Positions 20,970 to 33,395 of a stretch of 64,000 nt of DNA are shown here, in pieces. Each line of letters starts with the position of its first letter. Position 1 is the stretch's first letter. Source of the DNA: Tillus elongatus. Its lineage: Eukaryota > Arthropoda > Insecta > Coleoptera > Cleridae. The notes beneath the pieces were generated by a model. That model was not told the DNA's origin. It saw only the letters and a program-made list of their open reading frames with translations, and did no database searches. The position numbers and the translations under genes are program-made. The DNA lies in contig OZ023265.1 of NCBI GenBank assembly GCA_964006375.1, positions 117,689,858-117,753,857 of the forward strand, in the 5' to 3' direction.

Positions 20970-21412
20970 TTTGATGACAGGGTTGATATCTACTCACTTC
21001 TATTTTCTCAACTGACATTTATGTTAGATATTCAATTTTCTTTTGTACCTGTCCAATTCACAAAATATTTATTAAAAATTATGGAAAGTGTTAAGAGTAG
21101 CATTTTGAAAAAAATATTGTAGTAAGTATTTTTTATGTTTGTTTTTGGTATTTACAATCTGCTTTTATATTAAGTATTAGGTAAATTTCCGAACAATAAT
21201 AAGATGAGAAATGAACAAAAAATCAAATACATACAGGCTGTCCAATATGTATGGAATAATGGTTACCTATAACTTTTTAGAAACGACTGTATAAAAAAAA
21301 AATATACAAAACTTTTTTAATATATTTTTTACACCTTTTGGTGAGTTTGGATTTTTTCTGAAGGCAGTAATTTGGTTGTCATGGTACCCATCTTTTTTTT
21401 TTCAATTAGCGA
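20970..21412. other. Upstream flank of the unrecognised gene, nothing recognised
   Basis: AT-rich sequence with no clear core promoter or repeat other than a diverged copy near 23345-23400 (CCAATATGTATGGAATAAT on the opposite strand). Confidence 0.3.
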
Positions 21413-21500
21413 CATATTATTTTCTTTCATTGATTCTTGTTGCCCTTACTTGGTGAAACTGGTTCATACTACATACAGACTTGGAGATTACTTCTCTGGC
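21413..21500. repeat. Inverted partner of 15970-16045
   Basis: It carries the complement of the 15970-16045 block (TTGCCCTTACTTGGTGAAAC) and then CTTCTCTGGCTTCACTG in the same orientation as the other copy. Confidence 0.7.
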
Positions 21501-21549
21501 TTCACTGTTAGGTTTCGTTTCTGTAAGTGAAGGATGTAGCCATTGCGTA

Positions 21550-22470
21550 AGCTAACTGGAGCAAGTGTCCCTTCTGAATTCTAGATGTTCTTCAACGTTT
21601 CTGTAACCGGTATTGCTGCGTGACAGCATCCTCAGACAAATAAAAATTGGATTAATACTAAATCATGACAACTACAAATAAAGATGTGTGGCTACAAGTT
21701 ATGATGTTTTGATCAAAAAATTCTTTAAAATTTAAAATAAAATGAAACACATATGACAGATGAAACCTTCAAAATATCTACGTGATGTATGTCAATATTT
21801 AAGAAAGATTGAACTAACCTATAACAGTAATACCTACAATAACAGTTACAACAATAAAATAACTAAACAATAACAGTAATAAAGCAGACTATACAATGAA
21901 AATATCATCATACATCAATTATCAATTCATTATTTTATTACAATTTTTTGAAACAATAGTTAAATTTTGTTTCATTTATTTAATTGAGAAGAATATCCAA
22001 GAAAGGGAATTTATTAAGTCAGTTTACTCATTTAAAACAAGGTAACTATCGTCGTGTGTGTGCTGTTTGACTTGTAAAGCTTCAAAAAAGTATAGTTTAC
22101 GCTTGTCATTATAACAATGTTGTGGTTTAATGCGGTTATTTAGTGTAGGTCTACATTGGGTATGGTTTGCAAATGTAGATTTGTCAGCATGGTTATTTAT
22201 AAATGCAGAAATAGGTTCTTTGAATCGGATGTTAAAATATCTAGAAGTTTGACCTATGTAGATTGCGTTAAAATGTGTACAAGCTAATTTATAGTCTCCA
22301 GCTTTTGTCAAGAAACAACTGTTTAGTCAACAAGAAAAGAAATATATTTTATATAAAAGCGCATAACCACCTGAAAATTCACAAGCCAAATATTCGGGTG
22401 AGACCAGTAGTTAGCTATGTTAATATACCTAATCATAAGAGCGAGCAAACTGGTTTCACTTATTAATAGA
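21550..22470 (-). mobile_element. Penelope-like element fragment, rearranged
   Basis: On the - strand, 22311-22024 encodes a GIY-YIG nuclease: YKLACTHFNAIYIGQTSRYF, a RFKEPISAF block, FANHTQ, and a C-terminal FFEALQVKQHTHDDSYLVLNE. GIY-YIG fused behind a reverse transcriptase defines Penelope-like elements. On the + strand, 22340-22440 encodes LKIHKPNIRVRPVVSYVN, the start of the Penelope reverse transcriptase. In an intact element these two lie on one strand, so the copy is inverted at about 22311-22330. Downstream of the nuclease, near 21635-21597 (- strand), a CTGAGGA box, a hairpin and GAAAC resemble the hammerhead motif that Penelope elements carry in their terminal repeats. Confidence 0.8.
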
Positions 22471-22498
22471 GAATACAATTACAAAATGAAATATGCCG

Positions 22499-23175
22499 TA
22501 CGGATGTGCAAAATTTTTATGGGTTGCATTACAAAATTTTTGAAATAACCTCAAAATTGAGTAAAAATTTTGAAATCTAAATTCAGGAGCGTTATTGAAC
22601 AGAGGCCGCGGCTATTATGACATTTGCATGTAATGTAATTTTGTTAACATGACACACGTAACACCAGATTTTTAAAACCTGTCCTGTGTCCTATTAGCGT
22701 TGTGGGACAATGTACCTTAACTCAGTCAACATTATTCGTTATTTTTTCCATGATTCTGAGATCCGAGTTTTGGCAGGTATTTTACAGTACCTGTTTCTCT
22801 TTATCGTGTTAGTGTTTTACATACCACTGACTGGGTAATTCGTTCTCTGTTGGGATAGAGTTCATTGAAAATATTAGAAACCTCCATTTGTGCTCTTTTG
22901 CGATCGCTGTATCGAACTATTATTACAATCTGAAATATTTCTGTTTCACTTAAATGAAATATTTTACACACACATTGTTGTTTTTCTGACGTGTAAACTA
23001 ATAATACGACTTACTAATGGTAACAAGATGACATTACATGCAAATGTCAAGGCTGCCAGTAGACACAGTCCTGCATTCGATAACGTTACTGATTCGGATT
23101 TCAGAATTTATACTTAATTTTGAGGTTATTTTTAAAACGTTGTAATGCACCCAATAAACACTTTGCACGTCCGTA
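22499..23175. mobile_element. MITE-like element with long inverted arms
   Basis: Outer arms near 22499-22655 and 23010-23175 are inverted copies over about 160 bp. They pair TACGGATGTGCAAA with TTTGCACGTCCGTA, ATAACCTCAAAATTGAG with its complement, and GACATTTGCATGTAATGT with ACATTACATGCAAATGTC. The 350-bp centre shows no coding content. The target duplication is not clear. Confidence 0.75.
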
Positions 23176-23439
23176 GAGGAAAAAAGAGCCCATCCCAAAT
23201 AAGAGCAAAAAATAATATGTTGCCATTTGAAGAAAAAAGTTTCTTGCCATGGCAACAAAATTACTGGCTTCCTAAAAAAATCCAACCTTACCGCAGAAGG
23301 TATAGAAAAATATATTAAAAAACATTTGTCTTGGACATTTTTTATACAGGATGTTTCTAAAAAGTTGTAACTATTATTCCATACATATTGGGTACCCTGT
23401 AAATTTAATTTGTGGGGAGAAGCCAACTATCAACACCTT

Positions 23440-25230
<1,791 letters not shown>

Positions 25231-25639
25231 TTTTTTTTTCAGCTTATGTAGCTTTCTTTATGTCATGTGACCAGTGGCCAGCCCTTTTCAGTCATCTGGT
25301 TTGTAGCGAATTATCTCATATATAGTCGTCCAATCATGTTGGTCACGTGTCCAGGAACTCTGTTGTGTATTTCTGCATATCTGTGAATTTCATCAAGATC
25401 ATTGTGAAGTGTATAGTTTGAGACATACCAAAGTGAGCGTTAACTATACACCATAGGGTTTTTTAAATCTGTGTATCATGTTTACATTTTATGGCTTGGT
25501 GCAAGTTAAATGCCATAAGTATAGATTGGTTTTATAAGAACGAGTTGTAAATTAAAAGTTTATTGTTTATCAAAAATTTTTATTTTCTTCCTATAAACTC
25601 GCTCATTTCTCTGAGTTTCATATGGAGTTGTTTTTTTCC
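25231..25639. other. Spacer, nothing recognised
   Basis: AT-rich sequence with no coding exon or clear repeat partner. Confidence 0.3.
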
Positions 25640-26745
25640 ATGAAAATGTATTCTAAATTGTAGATTGTAGATAATGTTTAATAAGTCGTACACGGCTTTG
25701 GCCTCTCAATGATCCACAATGGGTCTATTGTGCAGACTTTTTATGTGGTCTACTATCTTTTTGGGACCTATTTTACCTATTTCCAGTGGTGTTGAGGTTA
25801 CTTCTCCAAGATATTTAAGCCTTTTGCAGAGCTCAGTCACATAGCAAATGTTCTGTTGTTTCTGCTGCTTCAGTGCAGTAGCTGCAGTTATCACTGTCCA
25901 CCTTACCGATCTTCATAAGGTGATAGCTTACTCGGCAGTGTCCTGTGAAAGGTCCTGTTATTATTCTTAAGTCTTTCCTGTTCAATTCAAGAAGCATTTC
26001 AGGCTTCTTAGTTGATATGGTATTGAACCGTTTTGCCAGCCTCTGGCCTGGCGTTTTCCTCCAGTATGACAGCATTCAGTTCCTCTCGTAAGTATCAAGT
26101 TCATTTCTTACATGGCTTTTTGTTAATCCACAATAGGTCACTGGACCACAGAATGGTGTTTTGCCACCTTTTTTTGCAAGGCTATATACTTCCTCCTTTC
26201 CTTCAATGGCTTGATGCCCTTGTACCCACATCAAAGTCACTTTGCTGTTCGTAGCCAGTTGCTTCAAGGATTTTTTGCAGTCCCAGGCCAGTTTAGACTC
26301 TGTTTTAAAAGATTTCAGAGTCTTTAGTACTGCCTGAGAGGATGTAAATATCTCTATTCCTGAGTCTTCTTTGTGGGCACTCCTGTACACAGATTTATAG
26401 CATGAATTTTGCCTCGCAGATGGTGCAGCTTTTCCTAGGGACTTCGTGAGTCTGAAGTTAGGTCTTCTTATTCCCAGTCCTGCTCCCTCCGTTTGTTTAG
26501 ATCTGTGTGTATACCATACGGGTGAGTTCTTTGTCAGTTTTTTAATGTCTCAGTCCCATGCCTGGAGACTCCTTATGACTACGTCAAATGGGACCATGAG
26601 GTCCAGTTTAGCTGGTAATTGATCTTTTGGTTTGGCGAGCAAATCCAATGGAATAATTGCGAGGATCATCAAGTGGCCAACCAAATCTGCTGGTTTGAAT
26701 GTGCCTGCTTGAAAAAGTCTCGAATATACTATTAAGAGGTGGGCA
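25640..26745 (-). mobile_element. RNase H-bearing non-LTR relic (family D), 3' half
   Basis: On the - strand, 26560-26076 reads a decayed PVWYT..SK..EGAGLGI block, then EIFTSSQAVLKTLKSF and VTLMWVQGHQAIEGKEEVYSL, giving RNase H motifs with a lost Asp. 26075-25833 reads LLELNRKDLRIITGPFTGHC and a knuckle CSYCTEAAETTEHLLC, and the C-terminus ends at about 25706. Domain order and the TGHC block match the I/LOA group. The Jockey-like reverse transcriptase just upstream (from about 26690) belongs to a different clade, so the two parts meet at a junction near 26690-26745. Confidence 0.7.
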
Positions 26746-29700
26746 GTTGCTATTTTGGTAGTAAAAGTTACTTGAACTGATTTTGATTTATTGATCTTAA
26801 TGTGTCACTTTCTGCTCCAATAACTAAGTAGATTAAGGTAAGTTTGAAGATTTTCTCAAGCTAAGTGTGAATCTTCATGGATTGAAAGAGTAGCTGCATT
26901 ATCAGCAAAAGTTACCAGGGTATTATTAACATTTTCTGTGATATTACAGGTATATATTAAGGAAAGGAGGGGCTCAAGAGACACTAGAGATCTTTTGATC
27001 ATATTTTACTGCAAAGTATCTCTTACTTGCATATGATATTATTAGCAGGTAATATGGGTAGCGTAGTACTGACTTTATTTTATAAAGTAAACCAGTATGC
27101 CACAGTTTGTCAAATGGTTGAGATAAGTCTAAGAAAACCGAGGACAGACTTTTTTCTTCTGCCCTTTTGGAGATTCCATTGACTATGCGGTAAATCTGAT
27201 GTATTGTCGAATTGTGTTTATGAAGCCCAAACTGCAGGTCTGGTAAAATATTATTGGTAGTATTGTGGTGGCTTTAATATCATTATTATTTGGGAATATT
27301 TCCATGAAAGCGGGAAATAGCACAGGTCAAGCATGCAGTGGTACATGGTGGTAAGCAATAAGGTATAGGCTTTAACAGGTAACATTTTTATCACTTGCTC
27401 AGTTATGTGATTGTATGTATCCGTAAGTGATTTATTAGGTTTCAGGTTCTTTATTTTGAAGTTTACCTCAGATATGCTGAAAGATCTAATGGGAAAAGAC
27501 TTATCTGAAAGGAATACTGAAGAAGAGGTTCATGTGGCTTTAATACGTCAGAGATGCGAAACAAATGTTAGCTATTCCTTTAAAGAGAACACACGCACTC
27601 ATCACTGCATTTTTGAATTAGGGAATTCAAGTTCTGAGGTCTTCTAACTCGTTTTGTAGCATTCAGGATTTGTCGACTGTAAGGTTGTATATATTCGTTG
27701 AAAGAAGCATGATTTAATTATTGCTGGGTTTTATGCAATTTTTTTGTCAAGTGATTTAGTACTGCTTTATCTTGTGGGTGGTGATATCTTTGCCAGCTTC
27801 TTCTTGCTGGTCTCTTATTTAGGATTAATTTTGGTATATGTAAAGGTAAATTAGTTGGTCGTTGAAAGTTAAATAAGGTTTCCGGTGTACTATGCCTGGC
27901 TGCATCTCGAATAAATTTTGTAAGGTAACCAACATTGTCATCTAGGTGTTGCTTTTCTTTGATTCTTTGGTTGAGATCTAAGTCTTCTATGTACAACTGA
28001 AGCTTTTGTTAATTTGTTCTAGAGCTGTAAATTTTTTGGGAACATATTTTTATAAGTTGTGCTAAGGGCTATTAAAACTGGGGAGTGGTCTGAAGTTAAA
28101 TCTTTGCACGACACCAGTTACAGGAAAGTCCAAAACATCAGGTATCTTGCTTAACTCGGTCCGCCAGTAAGGTTCTCTAGTAGATATGAAGTAATGTTTC
28201 ACCATTACGTCATACAAGTTTCGACCTTTAGGTGTAATAAGCCATGGCTACCAGAATGTATGTTTAGAATTTCAGTTACCATCAATTATAAATATGTGTC
28301 GCAGTATTGTGAAGCATGCCTCATATTGCGACCCTCTGGCAGCTGCGTCGTGTGATAGGGAGGACTTAGGGACTTAATCCTCTGATCCTTCATTGAATCT
28401 ACACTGCGATCGTCAGGCCGAGAATCCTCTAGTCTGGTGGTGGGGTGTGAACCAAACTACCAGCAGGAAGCTGGCCAAACTCCAAAGGCTGGCAATCGTA
28501 GGCGCTATGAGGACGACACCCTCAGCCACGCTAGAGGTCCTGTTGATCCTGCCACCGCTTCCTATCTGTATCAGAAGGGAGGTTAGGGCGTCGCATCTTA
28601 GAATGCGGGACTCAGGAAACTGGTGCGGAGAGGGAGCAGTAATAGGGCATGCAAGAGTTGCCAAGAGGTGGAAAAGGAAATTCCGATTTCCACCATAAAG
28701 GTGCGGGATGCCGAGGACGATATTAGGTTGACTAGGCCATACACCCTCAGGATCCCCAGTAGGGATCAGTGGAGGGAAAATGAGGTTGCATTCCAGCCCG
28801 CAGGCCTGGTCTGTTTCACCGACGGATCGCGGCTGGAGGACCAACAAATCTCCGGGGAGGGAATATACATCGAGGGTTTGGGGGTGTGCGAGAGCTATGC
28901 TCTTGGCGCATTGACCACGGCATTCGAAACAAAGGTGTATGCTATCCTGTCTGTGGCCAATAGACAGGATGTGAAGAGGAGTCCCGAGAAATGTGTGTAC
29001 ATCTGCTCGGATAGCCAGGCGATCTTCCGGGCAGTCTGCGCGGCCAGAATCAGGTCAACACTGGTTCAGGAGTACGCTGACGCCCTCAGAGGACTAGCCA
29101 GGACAAAGTAGGTGCAACTGGTGTGGGTTCCGGGACACTGTGGCGTAGCGGGGAATGAGGTGGCGAATAATCTCGCAAGACTCGGTTCCCGGCGGCCGTT
29201 CTGTGGCCCGGAGCCTGCGATAGGCATAAGTAGGAAGACAGTCTCTGTCGCCTTAGACAGGTGGACCGAAAAAGCAATGGAGAGGCACTGGGGGTGGCTG
29301 CAGGCAGGTGAGGGACTTCGTGGAGGGGCCGGACAGAGATAAAGCTGTCTGGCTACACGGAAGGAGTCGACCTACGCTTCGCCGCATCCTTGGGGTGCTG
29401 ACAGGCCACTGCGCCCTTAGAAGACACCTCACATTGATAGGCGTAGTGAGGGATCCCATTTGCCAGGAATGCGGCGAGGATGAAGAAACGTTCTACCACT
29501 ACCTGTGTGAATGCGAGGCTTTTGGGAGTCTTCGAGCAGAATTGTTTGGATCGAGGACTCTGCAGAGGAATCAGGTAAGTACCGTCCAATTGAAGACTGT
29601 CACGACCTTCATCTCGAGGTCGAGGTGGTTTGGCGACGGAACCGAGGAAGAATAGAGCATGGTTGCTGGGGTTGGCAAAAAGGGCCCATTGTGGCCTACT

Positions 29701-30130
29701 TGCTTGGCGTTGGCATCCCCACAACTGCTACTACTACATATTGCTATTTAGTAATTTGATGTCCAGGCAGAGTGCAGACGGCAGATTTTAGCAAAAGACT
29801 GCTCTCAATAATTAATTTTGACACATGCTGCTTGTGGCTTGTATGTGTTTGCTATTGTGTTAAGAAGGTTCGCAATGACAAATATGATATCTAGTTAAAA
29901 CTGTTGCTACTCCATATAATGTACCATCAGGATGATTGGCTGCAACAATTGTGTACTTTGGAATATGAAAAATGGATCTGTTTGTCAAATGGGTATACAC
30001 ATGATAGCAATCTTATAAAAATCTAAGGATATATGGGTTCATTTTTGTATTTTGCCATTTTAATGTATTTTGCTTATGAGAGCAGATAATAAGTTTAATA
30101 TCATCTGATTTTTGTGCTCTACCTGATTAA
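26690..30130 (-). mobile_element. Jockey-clade retrotransposon relic, interrupted
   Basis: On the - strand the endonuclease starts near 30100: IFHIPKYTIVAANHPDGTLYG at 29960-29890. It continues after the inserted element with SKHTFW, PKGRNLYDVMVKHYFISTRE, PDVLDF (28300-28090) and LHIPKLILNKRPARRSWQ (27996-27718). The reverse transcriptase at 27250-26780 has LQFGLHKHNSTIHQIYRIV, SVFLDLSQPFDKLWH and FADNAAT, a motif C that has lost its second Asp. Stops and shifts are scattered through it. Jockey elements lack RNase H, so the RNase H block to the left is not its natural end. The insertion at 28330-29736 falls between endonuclease residues that read coherently once it is removed. Confidence 0.75.
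28330..29736 (+). mobile_element. LOA/I-group retrotransposon, family C, 5'-truncated
   Basis: This element starts in the thumb of the reverse transcriptase (RKLAKLQRLAIVGAMRTTPS, 28460-28520). RNase H follows: VCFTDGSRLEDQQISGEG, ALTTAFETKVYAILSV, ICSDSQAIFRAV (28800-29040), then, after a TAG at 29109, VQLVWVPGHCGVAGNEVANNL. A second shift near 29310 leads to TGHC and a knuckle CQECGEDEETFYHYLCEC (29460-29515). It ends with CTACTACTA repeats at about 29727-29736. An 8-base CATATTGC at 28322-28329 and 29737-29744 is the likely target duplication in the Jockey element. It is GC-rich like family A but clearly diverged from it. It is non-functional. Confidence 0.8.
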
Positions 30131-30189
30131 ACATGGTTCTACATTTTTTGAGAAATGTACCAAAAAAGCTTTTCAGTCAAGTTTCTGTG

Positions 30190-30440
30190 AGGTAAATTTA
30201 TTCATCCCTCTGATGACGCTAACTTCGTTAACGAAACGATAGTCGGGTCTTAAAACTGTATTGTGATGATTTGGGTTCTCAAAATTGTATTATCCTCGGG
30301 CAAAAAATTTTAATTTAAAGAACAAATGAATAAGTTTATTCATCCCTCTAACGACGCTGACTTTGTTAACAAAACGATTGTTAGGTCCTATAACTGTATT
30401 GTGATAAATTCGCTTCTCCAAATTGTACTTGTCAGTGCTC
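30190..30440 (+). repeat. Two tandem repeats of 138 bp, each with a hammerhead-type box
   Basis: Copies begin near 30191 and 30329; both contain TTTATTCATCCCTCT, an AACGAAACGAT-like stretch and AACTGTATTGTGAT. The first copy keeps all hammerhead residues, while the second has changed them. Tandem hammerhead repeats of this size are typical of Penelope pseudo-LTRs and retrozymes. Confidence 0.8.
30203..30255 (+). ncRNA. Candidate minimal type I hammerhead ribozyme
   Basis: The core CTGATGA lies at 30210-30216. Stem II is GCTAAC (30218-30223) with GTTAAC (30227-30232), one mismatch and a TTC loop. GAAA follows at 30233-30236. Stem III is AC (30236-30237, sharing the last A) with GT (30242-30243) and a GATA loop, then the cleavage triplet GTC ending at 30244. 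Stem I can form from CCT (30207-30209) with GGG (30245-30247). All conserved residues are present. Very short stem III is the known signature of hammerheads in Penelope-like elements and retrozymes. Activity is inferred, not shown. Confidence 0.6.
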
Positions 30441-30779
30441 ACCAGAAACTCCAACCTTCACTGACTGAGAATAATTCCTAAATTTATACTTTTGAGCAAG
30501 ACTTAAAAATATAATTTTTTTTTTAAACGGAATAGCCTATTTTTCGTTACATAATCGAATTGGTGACAAAAATTGCTACACAATGACTACTACATGCTAC
30601 TATCGCTAAATCAAATCTTTTTAAAGTAACTTCCAAAAAATGGAAAATTTTAATATTTTACCCATTATGTTGAAAATGATATGAATCCTTGCTATATATA
30701 CCTATGATAATTAATTTTTCACATGTCAAGTTTCTGTTGCTTATGTTAAGTGCCTTAACATTGTTGCTGCAAGGAGTCA

Positions 30780-31110
30780 AAAAAAAGGATAATGATAACA
30801 AAATTAATGTTTATAAAAATCTAGGAATTCCTAATTTATTTTTTATTTACGGAAAATGCGAGAAAATTGTTAGTAGAACTTGCAAAACATTTAACAAAAA
30901 TTATCCACACCTACCTCCGATGACAAAAGGTAAATATAGAATGGAAGCAAATTGTTTGCATTTTGCACGAATTGGTCATGTTATATCGACCAAAAACTGT
31001 AATTTTGACAATGAAGGGAGGGAGTTGGATATCTTGGCTTATCTCGAGGCCAATTTCAACGCCTCAGTTCGAGCTGCTAAAAAAAGATCTGAGAATCAGT
31101 ACATAGGTTA
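30780..31110 (+). pseudogene. Fragment of a DUF4817-type transposase (N-terminal helix-turn-helix)
   Basis: The frame reads VYKNLGIPNLFFIYGKCEKI, SRTCKTFNKNYPHLPPMTKG and ELDILAYLEANFNASVRAA. This is the DNA-binding start common to insect mariner/Tc-related transposases with a DDE_3 domain; the catalytic part is missing. Related catalytic fragments lie at 50100-52590 and 52745-53695. Confidence 0.6.
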
Positions 31111-31239
31111 ACGTTATAAAAAGTAAACCATACACCAAAATTCAGATCTTTATGTTACAAGGAAAAAAGGTATAGGAATTTTTTTTAAATGTCCCTTTCT
31201 ATGAAAATTCACTACCAGAACACACTTTTCTTTTTTTCT

Positions 31240-32300
31240 CTCATAGCGGAGGTGAATGCTTTATACGCAGGCCGGTGGCTGGCGCTTCCGCAATCTGACA
31301 CCAACCGGCACTGTGGTGACTCCCCTTCCCTCCAGGTCAGGACTACCCACTAAACATCCCCTGGACACCTAGAGACGTGGCGGAAACCACTCGTTGGCAT
31401 TGTCACCACGTCCCTAACTCTTGTTGTTCTCAAAACTTCTACATCCTGTGTTCCTCCTCCTTTGACTACATTATTTCTCAATCCCCCTCTCCATAGTATT
31501 CCACACCCATTCACTTCCCAGCATATGCTCCACCACATTATTTGCTGTTAAATCTCTGCGAATCTCTATACATTTGTTTCTTATTTGCGACCATCTTGCA
31601 CATTCAAAGATAGCGTGTTCTGGTGTATCTCTATCACCACAATACATACAGTCCTCTTTATCGACTATTTTCATTTTACTCAGGTATGACCTGAAATGCA
31701 ATGACCTGACAGAAATTTGGTAAAATAATAACCCACCTCTGCTGTCTCGATATCCATGTCTGTATGTGGGAAATGAGCCTCTTTGTCCACTGGGATGTTG
31801 ACATTTCCTCTTCCCATTCTGGCTGTCACTCCAACATTGTTTCGACTCTTGCTTTTTTCTTCACTTCTATTTTCGTGTTTTTCATAAGTTACCGCTCTTG
31901 ACAATAAGTGTATGGGGATTGTTCCTGCAATCAACTGTATTGTTTTCGTTGTGACTGTTCTATATGCAATTGCTATCTTGATGACTACCTTCTTTTCAAT
32001 ATACAGACAACACGGCCTTCCATGCTAGTGCACCACACAGTACAATTGAGTTTACCACACTGTCAGCACTCCTCCCTCGGTTTTGGTCTACCAATATTTG
32101 GCATTAGATGCCTTAGCTTTGCAACCATCAAGTCTGATTTTGCCACTACACTTTCTATGCGCACATCCATGTTATGTCCTACTTGTATACCGGGCTGGTT
32201 CAGGCTTGTCTGCAACTTAATTTCTGCATACTCCACCAAGATAGTTATTGTTCTCGGTGTTATTCGTCCCACTAGCACTATACTAGGGGATATGGTGTGA
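31240..32300 (-). mobile_element. R1-type non-LTR retrotransposon relic, C-terminal half
   Basis: On the - strand, 32278-32063 encodes a block ending AKLRHLMPNIGRPKP, the R1 pattern after the palm domain. 31934-31680 reads a decayed IAGTIPIHLL block, EAHFPHTDMDIE and VGYYFTKFLSGH. 31701-31471 carries HFRSYLSKMKIVDKEDCMYC and a knuckle CMYCGDRDTPEHAIFEC, then the R1-like VEHMLGSEWVW. There is no RNase H, as expected for R1. GC-rich 3' UTR sequence at 31250-31400 fits its tail. It is broken by shifts. Confidence 0.7.
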
Positions 32301-32329
32301 GCACTGCTTAGGCTAATGTAGCTACTGAC

Positions 32330-33395
32330 ATTATCGAGGCTAATGATGCTGGATTGATTTAGTGTGCTTGTTTTACTTGACTACTATAAGGGCTTTTATA
32401 CCATCAATCACCAATTACTCTCTGTCAAACTTGGGTATTATGGTCTTGATGAGTCGATGCAAGATACAAGTGTATGCGTAAGATGCTCAAGTATATTATC
32501 ACTACTTACAAGCTTGTGAATAGATCAATAAAGATCTGGTAACTGTTCGAGATCAGTTATTTACACATAATTTGATGTTAAATTTCAGCAAATTTCAACC
32601 TGTGTTTTGCAAATAAAAACAACAAACAGTTTGTTATCTAAAATGTTTAAAATTCATATTGACAATGTTCTAATTCCTCTCACGAACAAGGGTAGGAATC
32701 TGGCATATTTTTGATTGTGACTTAAGGTTGGAAATCATCTAAAGCTTATATTTGGGAAAGCATACTTTAGCCTGAGTCTTCTATATTGTAACAGATTATT
32801 ACTAGACCAGAAAGCGAGGAAATTATGCGAGTCTCTTGTCTCTTCACACTTCAACTTTTGTGATTTGATTTATAGTTCTTGTCTAGCCCAATTCAAAATA
32901 GATTGCAGAAATTTATAAAAACCTATAACCGTTTAATATGCACGGTCAGAAAACATGATCAAATTACTTTTAAAATACAAGAAGACGGATGTCATATGAG
33001 CTCTACATGACTACTACATTTGGCAGCTTTTACACATAAAATTGTGAATCACCCTGCAGCACCTTCACCTCTCACACAGAAGTTTACACCTCATAAACGT
33101 GTTCACTCTACATCAACTAGATTTGATGAAAATTTTGTTTTACCACATCATCGGATATTCATGTTTACATACATATATTTCTTTCTATAATTAACTACCT
33201 CACGAATTTAAAATATTCAACATTAACAAATTGAAGCATAAATTGAAATTGTTTTTGGTTGACAACCAATAGGGAAAGGGTGGTTTCTATGTGGGAGGCA
33301 TCATGCTGGGGTGTTATTTCCCTGATGGTTGCTGTGGGGTTGTAATAATAATTGTAATCATTAGCTAATAAAAGCGATGTTTATTTATTTATATG
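32330..33395 (+). mobile_element. Jockey/CR1-group non-LTR relic, 3' half
   Basis: A decayed motif A reads GFYTINHQLLSVKLGYYGLDE near 32390-32450. C-terminal text includes HEFKIFNINKLKHKLKLFL (33200-33260) and ends FLVDNQ followed by a stop. The tail is AATAAAAGC then a TTTATTTATTTAT run at 33380-33391. The element lies tail to tail with NFAT. Confidence 0.65.

Noticed and set aside
27411..27647. 78-codon + strand frame
   Set aside because: It runs antisense to the Jockey relic and has no recognisable product.
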